Origin: Sphaerisporangium siamense
Lineage (GTDB): Bacteria; Actinomycetota; Actinomycetes; Streptosporangiales; Streptosporangiaceae
Direction of reading: 5' to 3'
DNA: 64,000 bases
Assembly: GCF_014205275.1 (NCBI RefSeq)
Contig: NZ_JACHND010000001.1
Coordinates: forward strand, 434,001 to 498,000
Position numbers and translations under genes: made by a program
The notes under the pieces: model-generated
Database searches by the model: none
Told to the model about the DNA's origin: nothing
Seen by the model: the letters and a program-made list of their open reading frames with translations, nothing else
In this document: positions 17,029 through 25,274 of the stretch, one piece after another
How the letters are laid out: each line of letters starts with the position of its first letter
How positions within the stretch are numbered: the stretch's first letter is position 1

Positions 17029-18441
17029 CAGCCAGCAAGGCCCTCACAGTCCAACGTCGCGATCAGCATCCTCTGGGCCCTGGCTCCATTGTTCACCTGC
17101 GGCCTGGCGACGCCGTTCACCATCGGGTACGCGGCCTACCGCAGGCGCGCCCCGATGCTGGCCGTCGCGGCCATGTTCTACTTCCTCGGCCTGTTCCTGA
17201 TGGTGCTGGTCATCGTCGCGTTCGACAGCTCGCCCGAGTACCCGGGGTGGGCGGCCGTCATCGTGGTGGGCGGGCTGTTCACGAACTGGATCGGCGGGGT
17301 CATCCACTCGCTGGCGATCCGTTCGGCGGTGTTCGCGCCGCGGGCCCTGGTCCCCTACCCCGCCCCGCACGCCTACGCGCCGTCCGGCTACACCCCCGCG
17401 CCGTACCCGGGCACCCCCGTCCCGCCCGCGACGCCGCTTCCGCCCGTGCCGTCCCCGTACGGCCTCCGGCCGCCGGGCGCGCCGCCCACGCCCGGCTCGC
17501 GGCTGCGCCACGCGCCGCAGCCGCCGTACCCGGTGACGCCCGCGATGGCCACGAACCCGCCCGTGCGCGACCACGTCACCGCGCCGGGCGACGGTTCGCA
17601 CCGCGCGCCGTCGCCCCTCCACGCCTCGACGCCCCCGGTCCAGGCCGTGGGGCCGATCCCGGCGGGCGAGCCGGAGCACATCGGGCGCTACCGCCTGGTC
17701 GGCAGCCTGGGCCAGGGCGGTCAGGGGTCGGTCTACCTGGGCGAGACGCCGGAGGGGACGCGGGTGGCCATCAAGGTGCTGCACGCCCGGCTCGCCGCCG
17801 AGGCGGGGGCACGGCAGCGGTTCCTGCGCGAGGTCGAGGCGGCCCGGCGCGTGGCGCCGTTCTCCACCGCGCGCGTGATCGACGCGGGCGTGGCCGGCGA
17901 GCGGCCGTTCATCGTGAGCGAGTACGTCGAGGGCTCCTCGCTGGAGCAGCTCGTCCGCGAGCAGGGGCCGCGCGGCCACGACGGGCTGGTGCGGCTGGCG
18001 CTCGGGACGGCGGGCGCGCTGGCCGCGATCCACAAGGCGGGCATCGTCCACCGGGACTTCAAGCCGAGCAACGTGCTGATCGGCGCGGACGGGCCGCGCG
18101 TGGTGGACTTCGGCATCGCCCGCGTGCTGGACAACGCGACGGCGACCTCCAGCGGCGTGCTCGGCACACCCGCCTACATGTCGCCCGAGCAGGTCGCGGG
18201 CGAGCGCGTCGGCCCGGAGTCGGACGTGTTCAGCTGGGCGGCCACGATGGTGTTCGCGGCGACCGGGCGCCCGGCCTTCGGCGAGGACAACATCGCCGCC
18301 GTGCTGAACCGCATCTTCACCGTGCAGCCGGACCTGTCGGCGCTGCCGGGCTCGCTGGCCAAGGTGGTCGGGACCTGCCTGGACAAGCGCCCGGAGAACC
18401 GGCCCTCCGCCTCCGACGTGATGCTCGCGATCGTCCACTGA
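17026..18441 (+). CDS. Ser/Thr protein kinase with N-terminal membrane domain
   Basis: A 471-residue kinase. Residues 10-105 form a two- or three-segment membrane domain ('SILWALAPLFTCGLATPFTIGYAAYRRR') matching the preceding gene product. Residues about 110-215 are a Pro-rich linker. The kinase domain starts near 218 with a Gly loop 'GSLGQGGQGSVYLGE' and the ATP lysine in 'VAIKVL'. The catalytic loop is 'HRDFKPSN' near 340, the metal site 'DFGIAR' near 363, and 'GTPAYMSPEQ' follows. All catalytic residues are present; HRDF replaces the usual HRDL/I. Typical PknB-type kinases have the kinase first and the membrane segment after, so this order is reversed. Confidence 0.9.
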   Translation: MQPARPSQSNVAISILWALAPLFTCGLATPFTIGYAAYRRRAPMLAVAAMFYFLGLFLMVLVIVAFDSSPEYPGWAAVIVVGGLFTNWIGGVIHSLAIRSAVFAPRALVPYPAPHAYAPSGYTPAPYPGTPVPPATPLPPVPSPYGLRPPGAPPTPGSRLRHAPQPPYPVTPAMATNPPVRDHVTAPGDGSHRAPSPLHASTPPVQAVGPIPAGEPEHIGRYRLVGSLGQGGQGSVYLGETPEGTRVAIKVLHARLAAEAGARQRFLREVEAARRVAPFSTARVIDAGVAGERPFIVSEYVEGSSLEQLVREQGPRGHDGLVRLALGTAGALAAIHKAGIVHRDFKPSNVLIGADGPRVVDFGIARVLDNATATSSGVLGTPAYMSPEQVAGERVGPESDVFSWAATMVFAATGRPAFGEDNIAAVLNRIFTVQPDLSALPGSLAKVVGTCLDKRPENRPSASDVMLAIVH

Positions 18442-18658
18442 CCCGGGGCCACCCGTCCCCGCGTCCGGGATATGTGCATTTCCCGCAGCACATATCCCAT
18501 GCCTCTGCCTATGGCCGAAACCTGGGCTAATGACGACACATGCGGTCGATTGGTAATTTCGATTTCCAGAATCGGGAAGCCTGGTGGGGCGACGCTCGCT
18601 TCACTTAGGTTTAGGCGGCATCGGGCGGAACCCCATCACGCCGCGGGGAGGAGTTCGC

Positions 18659-18919
18659 ATGGCAGCGTCGGAGGCAGCGCAGTGCCAGGCGGACATGGCG
18701 GCGGCCACCCAGGTGGTCCACGACATCCTGCGCGCGCTCGGCGCCGTCCCCCCGATGTTCGGCGACCACACCTGGCGCGGCGGAGCGGCCGACCAGTGGG
18801 CCGAAGGCTGGAACCACAGAAGGGCCCAGCTCACCGAGCTGCTCTACGCGGTCCTCGCCGAACAGCCCCATCTCATCGCGCGCCTTTCCGAGGCCGAACG
18901 CCGCAGGCTCGCCTCCTAG
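18659..18919 (+). CDS. WXG100-like small helical protein
   Basis: An 86-residue protein. It has the size and layout of ESX/type VII WXG100 proteins: two helices split by a turn with 'DHTWRGGAADQWAEGWNHRR' (W-x-G at about residue 39). The ATG at 18659 follows a strong GGGGAGGAG site. It is immediately followed by a larger partner-like gene after 9 nt. WXG100 proteins are exported as helical hairpin pairs. No EccC or EccD gene is seen here, so export would rely on a locus elsewhere. Confidence 0.65.
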   Translation: MAASEAAQCQADMAAATQVVHDILRALGAVPPMFGDHTWRGGAADQWAEGWNHRRAQLTELLYAVLAEQPHLIARLSEAERRRLAS

Positions 18920-18928
18920 ACCGGAGTA

Positions 18929-20341
18929 ATGACGAATGCCATGGGCGAATTCGTAGGCGTCGACCCCGCCAACCTGCGGGAGCTGGCCGTACGGCTCCAG
19001 CGGCTGCACGCCGTGCTGGCCCGGTACGGGCCCGGGATGCAGCAGAAGATGCAGAAGTGGGGCAGCGGGCTGGACTACACCGCGCTGCCGCGGCTGCTGG
19101 ACGAGGCGCTCAACGACGCCCGGGACATGGAGGCGCGCACGTCCCGCGCCTCCGAGCTGGCGGCGCGCGCGGCCGGCGGCGTGGACGCCCCGCCGCACCA
19201 CGTTCCCGCCGCGGCGGCCACCGTCGAGCTGGACTGGACGGCCAGCGGGCACAGCGCCCACCAGGCCGGGCACGACGCCGGGACGCTCGACGCGGCGCTG
19301 GCCGCGGGTCCCGAGCGCGCGGACGCGCGGACGCACCAGGTGCGCGAGAGCCTCGTGCGGCATCTCAACGACGGCTCCTACCTCGGGGCGTTCTGGGCCG
19401 GGGCGTGCCCGCTGGCGCTGCGCGCGGCCCGCTCGCTGGCCAGGCGCGCGGGCGCGGCGATGTTCAGCGCGGAGAGCGCGGGCATCCTGCGGGCGCTCGG
19501 CGCGTCGCTGGCCTCGGCCACCCAGATGCGCAAGGGCACCGGCAAGGACCGCCGCCCGCTGATGTCCGACGAGACCCGCGCCGCGATCATCGGCCACGAC
19601 GACCTGTGGTCGGTGGCCATGCTCTTCAAGTACGGCCCCCGCGGCAACGCCTGGGACTCCCACTTTCTGGCCGAGATGGTCCGCGCCGTTCTCGACGCCC
19701 GGGCGGCGGGCGCCCTCGACGTGCCCCTGCCCGAGCCCACCGAGGACAACGCCGCGCGGCTGGCGCGGCTGCGCGCCGAGTTCGACCCCGTCGTCGCGGT
19801 CCTCGGCCGGGCGAGCGAGAACGGGCACGCCGCGCGGCACGTGCTCGGCTGCCCGGTGACCGGGCCGTCGTACGCGGCCATGCTCCTCAACGACGACGAC
19901 GGCGGCGGCCGGCCCGCGCCCGGGGAGGGGCCCGGCCTCGGCGGCCCGGTGGGCGACTTCCTCACCGCCGCGGTCTCCGCCGGCCGGGGCGTCACCGAGG
20001 ACGCCAAGGAGTCGGCCTGGTCGGTGGTCACGATCGTCAGGGCGGGTTCGGAGTTCGGCGACCGCCGCCCGGGGGCCGCGCTGCCGGACGGGATCCGCGC
20101 GGCGCTGGCGTTCACCGCCGACCGCTACCTGCCCGACCTCGCCGCGCCCGGCCCGGGCAACGAGGCCCGGCCGCCCGCCGGGTCGCCGCCGGGGTCGTGG
20201 ACGCCGCACGTCGCCGAGGCGGACCTCGCCCGGTTCGTCCACCACGCGTTCCCCGACCCGCGCGACGCGGCGGCGTTCCTCGCCCGCGTGGCCGAGCATC
20301 GCGCCGGGCGCGGGCCGGACCCGGGCATAGTAGGAGGGTGA
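18929..20341 (+). CDS. Large alpha-helical protein, possible type VII-associated partner
   Basis: A 470-residue protein without a recognised family. The first 90 residues ('GVDPANLRELAVRLQRLHAVLARYGPGMQQ') read as a helical hairpin like those of WXG/LXG proteins. The middle includes 'GAFWAGACPLALRAARSLARRAGA', and the C-terminal half has an HxxxF-rich stretch. No signal peptide or membrane helix is present. Its position 9 nt after the WXG100-like gene suggests a pair, for example an effector and its chaperone; this is inference from context. The ATG at 18929 has GGAG only 2 nt away, so the ATG at 18941 is an alternative start. Its stop overlaps the next start (GTGA). Confidence 0.65.
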   Translation: MTNAMGEFVGVDPANLRELAVRLQRLHAVLARYGPGMQQKMQKWGSGLDYTALPRLLDEALNDARDMEARTSRASELAARAAGGVDAPPHHVPAAAATVELDWTASGHSAHQAGHDAGTLDAALAAGPERADARTHQVRESLVRHLNDGSYLGAFWAGACPLALRAARSLARRAGAAMFSAESAGILRALGASLASATQMRKGTGKDRRPLMSDETRAAIIGHDDLWSVAMLFKYGPRGNAWDSHFLAEMVRAVLDARAAGALDVPLPEPTEDNAARLARLRAEFDPVVAVLGRASENGHAARHVLGCPVTGPSYAAMLLNDDDGGGRPAPGEGPGLGGPVGDFLTAAVSAGRGVTEDAKESAWSVVTIVRAGSEFGDRRPGAALPDGIRAALAFTADRYLPDLAAPGPGNEARPPAGSPPGSWTPHVAEADLARFVHHAFPDPRDAAAFLARVAEHRAGRGPDPGIVGG

Positions 20342-21288
20342 CCCCCGACCCCTGCGCGCGGCCGGAGCCGGACTCCCCCGGCCTGCGCGAGATCGTGCCC
20401 GGCGTGCTGGCGTGGACCCAGCCGGACGGCTCCTGGTGGCTCAACAACGCGGGCGTGGTGACCGGCGGCGGCGAGGCCCTGCTGGTCGACACCTGCGCCA
20501 CCGAGCCGCGCACCCGCCGCTTCCTGGCCGCCGTGCGCGAGGCCACCGCGGACGCGCCGATACGCCTGGCCGTGAACACCCACCAGCACGGCGACCACAC
20601 CTACGGCAACAGCCTGCTGCCCGCCTCGACGGTGATCATCGGGCACGCGGCGATGCGGGAGGCGCTGCGCACCGACCCGATCATCGACGGCTGCCCGCCG
20701 ATCTGGAGCCCCGTGCCCGACTGGGGGGCGGTGACCCGCCGCGTCCCGGACATCGCGATGCGCGAGGAGTTGACCGTCCACGTGGGCGACCGCCGGGTGG
20801 AGTTGCGGCATCCCGGCTTCTCCGCGCACACGCCGGGCGACGTCGTGGCCTGGCTGCCGGAGGAGCGCGTGCTGTTCACCGGCGACCTGATCTTCCACGG
20901 GCTCACTCCGCTGGTGCTCATGGGCTCGGTGCCCGGGGCGCTGCGGTCGCTGGACTGGATGGCCGCCTTCGAGCCCGAGCACGTCGTCCCCGGCCATGGC
21001 CCGGTGCTGGACGCCGCCGCGCTGCCGGAGGTCCTGGCGGCGCACGAGCGCTACTACCGGCTCGTGCTGGAGACGGCCGAGCGGGGCCGCGCCGAGGGCC
21101 GCACGCCGCTGGAGGCCGCGCGGGCGTGCGACCTCGGGGAGTTCGCTTCGTGGGCGGACGCGGAGCGGCTGGTGCTCAACCTGCACCGTGCCTACGCGGA
21201 CCTGGCGGGCGGCGGCGAGCCGGACGTCCTGGTGGCGTTCGGCGACGCGGTGGCCTTCCACGGCGGCCCGCTGCCGACCTTCGTGTGA
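20338..21288 (+). CDS. Metallo-beta-lactamase-fold hydrolase
   Basis: A 316-residue enzyme. The metal-binding motif 'NTHQHGDHTYGN' (HxHxDH) is near residue 82, followed by a later Asp in 'LFTGDLIFHGL' and His in 'VVPGHGPVLD'. The motif 'PGFSAHTPGDVVAWLPEERV' is typical of cyclase/hydrolase members that carry two zincs. The substrate is unknown. GTG 20338 overlaps the preceding stop, but AGGAGG is directly adjacent. A start at GTG 20395 is possible and would leave the fold intact. Confidence 0.88.
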   Translation: MTPDPCARPEPDSPGLREIVPGVLAWTQPDGSWWLNNAGVVTGGGEALLVDTCATEPRTRRFLAAVREATADAPIRLAVNTHQHGDHTYGNSLLPASTVIIGHAAMREALRTDPIIDGCPPIWSPVPDWGAVTRRVPDIAMREELTVHVGDRRVELRHPGFSAHTPGDVVAWLPEERVLFTGDLIFHGLTPLVLMGSVPGALRSLDWMAAFEPEHVVPGHGPVLDAAALPEVLAAHERYYRLVLETAERGRAEGRTPLEAARACDLGEFASWADAERLVLNLHRAYADLAGGGEPDVLVAFGDAVAFHGGPLPTFV

Positions 21289-21401
21289 CGGCCCGCCGCG
21301 TCCCATCGCACGGGGTCCGGACGCGGATGGCCGGGAAGTGATGTGACGATTCCCCGCAAGACGGTAAGAATGATCCGGTGTCACGAGAAAGGGGCCTGAG
21401 C

Positions 21402-22145
21402 ATGGCACGACGAGTAGTGGTGTCCGGCGGAGGCACCGGCATCGGCCTGGCGACGGCCGCCGCCTTCGCCGCGGACGGCGACCAGGTGATCATCATCGGC
21501 AGGCGCGCCGCGGTGCTCAAGGAGGCCGCCGCCAAGCTGAACACCGCCCACGGCGCCGACCTGGTGACCTTCGCCACCGCCGACCTGACCGACGCCACGC
21601 AGGCGCAGACCGCCGTGGAGGCCGTCGCCCTGCACGGCCCGGTCGACGTCGTCGTCACCAACGCGGGCGGCAACGTGGCCTGGGGCGACGACGGCACGCC
21701 CGCCGGGGTCGCGGACGCCTACCGGGCCAACTTCGAGGCGAACGTCGTCACCGCCGTGCTGCTCACCGAGGGCCTGCTGCCCTACCTGCGGCGGCCGGGC
21801 GGGCGGATCGTCCACCTGTCCTCGATCGCCGCGGTGCGCGGGCCCGGGTCCTACGGCGGCGCCAAGGCCGCGCTGCACGCCTACACCTACGAGCTGGCCC
21901 AGCGCCTCGGCGCCGACGGCGTCACGGTCAACGCCGTGGCCCCGGGATACGTCGAGGACACCGAGTTCTTCGGCGGGCGCGCGACGCCGGAGTTCATCCA
22001 GTCGCGCGTGGCGCAGACCCTGGTGGGACGGCCGGGCGCCCCCGCCGAGATCGCGGCCACGATCAAGTACCTCGCCTCGCCCGAGGCCGGGTACCTCACC
22101 GGGCAGATCCTGCACGTCAACGGCGGGGCGATGCTGGGCCGCTAG
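21402..22145 (+). CDS. Short-chain dehydrogenase/reductase (SDR)
   Basis: A 247-residue classical SDR. The cofactor motif is 'SGGGTGIG', with an Arg in 'IIIGRRAAVL' suggesting NADP(H). 'NAGG' is at the structural position, and the catalytic Ser-Tyr-Lys is seen in 'SSIAAVRGPGSYGGAKAA'. It ends 'LTGQILHVNGG'. The substrate is unknown. ATG 21402 has AAAGGGG 7 nt upstream. The stop shares the tetranucleotide CTAG with the convergent nuoH stop, leaving no space between the two genes. Confidence 0.9.
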   Translation: MARRVVVSGGGTGIGLATAAAFAADGDQVIIIGRRAAVLKEAAAKLNTAHGADLVTFATADLTDATQAQTAVEAVALHGPVDVVVTNAGGNVAWGDDGTPAGVADAYRANFEANVVTAVLLTEGLLPYLRRPGGRIVHLSSIAAVRGPGSYGGAKAALHAYTYELAQRLGADGVTVNAVAPGYVEDTEFFGGRATPEFIQSRVAQTLVGRPGAPAEIAATIKYLASPEAGYLTGQILHVNGGAMLGR

Positions 22146-23095
22146 CCGGCCAGCACCTTCACCACGCCCGTGAGCGCGAGCTGGAACAGCGCTAGCGGCA
22201 CCAGGCCCGCCCAGGCCAGCTTCTGGAGCTGGTCGGCGCGCAGCCGCGGGAAGCTGACGCGCACCCAGATCACCACGAACGCCAGCGCGAAGACCTTGAT
22301 CAGCGTCCAGACCGGGCCCGGCAGCAGCGGCCCCTGCCACCCGCCGAGGAACAGCACGGCCGTGAGGGCCGACAGCACGACGATGCCGACGTACTCGGCC
22401 AGCATGAACAGCGCGAAGCGGATGCCGGTGTACTCGGTCATCGGGCCCATGATGATCTCGGAGTCGGCGATCGGCATGTCGAACGGCGGCCTGCGCAGCT
22501 CGGCGAGTCCCGCGACGAAGAAGACGACCGCGCCGACGGCCTGCCAGGGCAGCCACCACCACCGCCACGCCTCGACGATGCCCGGCAGCGACAACGTGCC
22601 GGCCGCCATGGCCACCGACGAGGCCGCGAGCACCAGCGGCAGCTCGTACGACATGAGCTGCGCCGCCGCCCGCATGCCGCCGAGCGCCGAGTACTTGTTG
22701 GCCGACGACCACCCGGCCATGATCGCGCCGAGCACGCCGACGCCCATCACGGCGAGCACGAAGAACAGGCCGGCGTCCAGGTCGGCCCCGTACAGCCCGG
22801 GACCCACCGGGATGACGATCATGACGATGAGGTAGGGCACCAGCGCGACGGCCGGGGCCAGCGCGAACACCCGGCGGTCGGCCGCCGCCGGGATGACGTC
22901 CTCTTTCTGGACGAACTTGACGCCGTCGGCGATGAGCTGGGCCCAGCCGTGGAAGCCGCCCGCGTACATCGGGCCGAGGCGGGCCTGCATGTGGGCCATC
23001 GCCTTGTGCTCGGTCTGCCCGACGATCAGCGGCAGCACCAGGAACGCGATGACGATCACCACGAGCCGCAGCGCGACGTCGAGCACCTCAGCCAT
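22142..23095 (-). CDS. nuoH: NADH-quinone oxidoreductase subunit H
   Basis: A 317-residue complex I membrane subunit with eight helices that forms the quinone chamber with NuoB and NuoD. Motifs are 'ARLGPMYAGGFHGWAQLIADGVKFVQKEDVIPAAAD' (quinone-site loop), 'GWSSANKYSALGGMRAAAQLMSYELPLVL' and 'ELRRPPFDMPIADSEIIMGPMTEYTGIRFALFMLAEY'. The start overlaps the nuoC end by 8 nt. It is the last gene of the nuoABCH block. In canonical operons nuoDEFG stand between nuoC and nuoH, and here they are missing. Confidence 0.95.
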   Translation of the reverse strand: MAEVLDVALRLVVIVIAFLVLPLIVGQTEHKAMAHMQARLGPMYAGGFHGWAQLIADGVKFVQKEDVIPAAADRRVFALAPAVALVPYLIVMIVIPVGPGLYGADLDAGLFFVLAVMGVGVLGAIMAGWSSANKYSALGGMRAAAQLMSYELPLVLAASSVAMAAGTLSLPGIVEAWRWWWLPWQAVGAVVFFVAGLAELRRPPFDMPIADSEIIMGPMTEYTGIRFALFMLAEYVGIVVLSALTAVLFLGGWQGPLLPGPVWTLIKVFALAFVVIWVRVSFPRLRADQLQKLAWAGLVPLALFQLALTGVVKVLAG

Positions 23096-23735
23096 GGGCG
23101 TCCTTCCCCTCCTCGGGGCCGGCGGGCGTGGCGGGCGGCCCGCCCGGGGCGTCGGGGCGGCGGACGGCGCGCGGGCCGCGCGCGGGCGGGGGCATGCCCG
23201 CCTGCGGCCCCCAGTCGGCCGGCACGCCGGGCGGGAGGGTCTTGCGGCGGCTGGGCGAGCCCTGCCCGGACTCGCCGGGCTCCTTGGCCCCCGGCCACGG
23301 CTTGGCCACGCGCGAGGCGAGGACGAACTCCTTGCGCAGCGGGTGCCCCTCGAACCCGTCGGGCAGCAGCAGCGGCCGCAGGTTCGGGTGCCCTTCGAAG
23401 ATCACGCCGAACATCTCGAACGTCTCGCGCTCGTGCCAGTCGGCGCCGCGGTAGACGCCGGTCGCGCTGGCCAGGACCGGCGCCTCGCGCGGCACGCGGG
23501 TGCGGGCCAGCAGGTGGGCGTGCCGGACGGGGTCGAAGAGGTGCGCGACGACCAGGAACGCGCCGGGCGGGTCGTCCACGCCGGTCAGCCAGTCGAAGAA
23601 CGCGCAGCCGAGCCCGTCGCGGGCGAAGGTCAGCAGGTCGAGCCAGTCGGCGGGCGCGACGTCGACGGTGGTCTCGCCGAAGGACTCCGAGACCTGCGCG
23701 CGGTCGCCGTACCGCTCCTCGACGGCGGCCCTCAT
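23088..23735 (-). CDS. nuoC: NADH-quinone oxidoreductase subunit C with Pro-rich tail
   Basis: A 215-residue subunit of the 30-kDa family. The core runs '[24 protein letters not shown]' to '[47 protein letters not shown]', the family signature. A Pro/Gly-rich tail of about 60 residues follows. There is no fused NuoD domain. The ATG at 23735 overlaps the nuoB stop. NuoC normally binds NuoD; since nuoD is not encoded here, a partner must come from elsewhere or be replaced. Confidence 0.93.
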   Translation of the reverse strand: MRAAVEERYGDRAQVSESFGETTVDVAPADWLDLLTFARDGLGCAFFDWLTGVDDPPGAFLVVAHLFDPVRHAHLLARTRVPREAPVLASATGVYRGADWHERETFEMFGVIFEGHPNLRPLLLPDGFEGHPLRKEFVLASRVAKPWPGAKEPGESGQGSPSRRKTLPPGVPADWGPQAGMPPPARGPRAVRRPDAPGGPPATPAGPEEGKDAHG

Positions 23736-24283
23736 GAGCGCACGTCCCCCTCGGCCGGAGCGCCGTGCGCCGCCTGGTCGCCGGCGTAACGCTCGCCGAG
23801 CGACTCGGCCGCGATGCGCTCCTGCAGCTTCATGATCCCGTACAGCAGGGCCTCGGGACGCGGCGGGCAGCCGGGGACGTAGACGTCGACCGGGATGATC
23901 TGGTCCACCCCCTTGGTGACGCAGTAGGAGTCCCAGTAGGGGCCGCCGCAGTTGGAGCAGGCGCCGAAGGAGATGACGTACTTGGGGTCGGGCATCTGCT
24001 CGTAGAGGCGCTTGACGGCGGGGGCCATCTTGTCGGTGACGGTGCCCGACACGATCATGAGGTCGGCCTGCCGGGGGCCGTTGGCGAACGGGATGACGCC
24101 GAAACGGATGAAGTCGTGGCGGCTCATCGAGGTGGCGATGAACTCGATGGCACAGCAGGCGAGCCCGAAGTTGAACACCCACAGCGAGTAGCGCCTGCCC
24201 CAGTTCAGGATGAAGCGCATGGGCTTGGGCGCGAGCCGGGACACCGGCCCGACCGTCGGCATCGGGAGATCTCGGGCGGCCAT
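23732..24283 (-). CDS. nuoB: NADH-quinone oxidoreductase subunit B (N2 cluster)
   Basis: A 183-residue subunit binding cluster N2. The ligands are visible as the tandem pair in 'GLACCAIEF', then '[14 protein letters not shown]', then '[15 protein letters not shown]'. The loop '[24 protein letters not shown]' is typical. I place the start at ATG 24283: GAGGGGAG is then 10 nt upstream, while for ATG 24292 the same site would be only 1 nt away. An 11-codon frame from the nuoA stop ends one base before ATG 24283, which also favours it. Confidence 0.93.
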   Translation of the reverse strand: MAARDLPMPTVGPVSRLAPKPMRFILNWGRRYSLWVFNFGLACCAIEFIATSMSRHDFIRFGVIPFANGPRQADLMIVSGTVTDKMAPAVKRLYEQMPDPKYVISFGACSNCGGPYWDSYCVTKGVDQIIPVDVYVPGCPPRPEALLYGIMKLQERIAAESLGERYAGDQAAHGAPAEGDVRS

Positions 24284-24284
24284 G

Positions 24285-24320
24285 TCAGGCATTCTCCCCT
24301 CTGTCTCGGGTGCGGGTCAC
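24285..24320 (-). CDS. Possible coupled mini-ORF between nuoA and nuoB
   Basis: GTG at 24320 overlaps the nuoA stop (GTGA). An 11-codon frame reads [11 protein letters not shown] and ends at TGA 24285, one base before the nuoB ATG (TGAcATG). It is shorter and less tightly interlocked than the other mini-ORFs of this window, and the strong GAGGGGAG site lies inside it. It may be chance. Confidence 0.2.
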   Translation of the reverse strand: MTRTRDRGENA

Positions 24321-24688
24321 GTCCAGGCGAGGACGCGCTTGCGCCAGGCGTACAGGATGCCGAGGGCGATGAACGCCAGGAAGACGAACATCTCGACCAG
24401 CGTGGTCATGCCGAAGCCGGGCGCGGCGAAGACGGTCGCCCAGGGGAACAGGAACACCGCGTCCACGGCGAAGACGACGTAGAGGTAGGTGAAGACGTAG
24501 TAGCGGATCTGCGACTGCGCCCACCCCTCGCCGACCGGGTCGACGCCGCACTCGTAGGTGAGCAGTTTCTCGGCGGTGGGGCGGCTCGGGCTCAGGAGGC
24601 GGTTGGCGAGCAGCGCCCCGGCGAAGACGGCGGCGCCGATCGCGAACAGGACCGCGACGAGCGCGTAGGAACCGAAATATCCGTCCAC
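24317..24688 (-). CDS. nuoA: NADH-quinone oxidoreductase subunit A
   Basis: A 123-residue, three-helix subunit. The family pattern is complete: 'LLTYECGVDPVGEGWAQSQIRYYVFTYLYVVFAVDAVFLFPWA' with the conserved Cys loop, then 'VEMFVFLAFIALGILYAWRKRVL'. The GTG start at 24688 follows TAGGAGG. It is the first gene of the nuoABCH block and divergent from the leader peptide and korAB. Confidence 0.95.
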   Translation of the reverse strand: MDGYFGSYALVAVLFAIGAAVFAGALLANRLLSPSRPTAEKLLTYECGVDPVGEGWAQSQIRYYVFTYLYVVFAVDAVFLFPWATVFAAPGFGMTTLVEMFVFLAFIALGILYAWRKRVLAWT

Positions 24689-25170
24689 ACGGCCTCCTAC
24701 CTGGCGGCCTCGGCGGCACGTGCCTCGTGGCGTGGCCGGCGGCCTCGGGTTGATCGTAGCCCGGCGGCGGACGGCCGTCTGCGGGTGATCCCGCGCGGGC
24801 GCGAAGGCGGGGGCACGCGTCGCTTTCCGTCACCTCGACGTTACCCGTCGCGGTCAAAGGCCGATCCCCGTTCGGACAAAACGCCGGTAAATCCCTACTT
24901 CGCGTGATCCTCGGCGCGCTCGTGGCCCGTGGCCACACTTTCGTGACGGTCCCGGAGATGTACAGGCCGGGGGCGATCGTCCCGGGCCGGGTCCACGACG
25001 CCGGGCCGGAATCGCACGCCTCGCAGGGACGACGTGCGGCGCGACGATCGCACGAAGTGCCGGTGAACGACCGACGAAGTCCGCCCCGATTCCCCCTGGA
25101 GCGACCCCGCAAGGCCCCGGCGTGACCCAGCACACTCCGACCACTCTCGGAGCGACCATGGACGGGGACA
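24689..25170. other. Divergent control region between nuoA and the kor leader
   Basis: About 480 nt without a gene I can support. Frames on either strand lack ribosome sites and protein-like composition. It must contain the nuoA promoter on the minus strand; no consensus pair is clear. The right edge holds the leaderless promoter of the kor leader peptide. Confidence 0.5.
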
Positions 25171-25176
25171 TATAGT
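25171..25176 (+). promoter_or_regulatory. -10 element (TATAGT) of the kor leader transcript
   Basis: TATAGT lies 3-9 nt before two in-frame GTG codons (25179 and 25185) with no Shine-Dalgarno. This spacing fits a leaderless transcript starting at or next to GTG 25185. Confidence 0.6.
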
Positions 25177-25178
25177 TA

Positions 25179-25274
25179 GTGACCGTGACCCGAAACGCGC
25201 TCTACTCCCGGCTGCACGTCGACCTGTGCCGGCTCGCGGCAGGGCTGTGTACCGAGGGCGGTTTCCGGTCGTGA
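25179..25274 (+). CDS. HVDLCR-type leader peptide upstream of korAB
   Basis: A 31-codon frame (29 if GTG 25185 is used) containing RLHVDLCRLAAGLC and ending at TGA 25274. Short actinobacterial peptides with a conserved R-x-HVDL-x-R core are known as putative leader peptides, often before sulfur or cysteine genes; some act as cysteine-responsive attenuators. This one has two cysteines close together. The 343 nt to korA contain a strong hairpin, so attenuation by ribosome position is plausible. The match is to the motif only, and function is inferred. Confidence 0.65.
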   Translation: MTVTRNALYSRLHVDLCRLAAGLCTEGGFRS

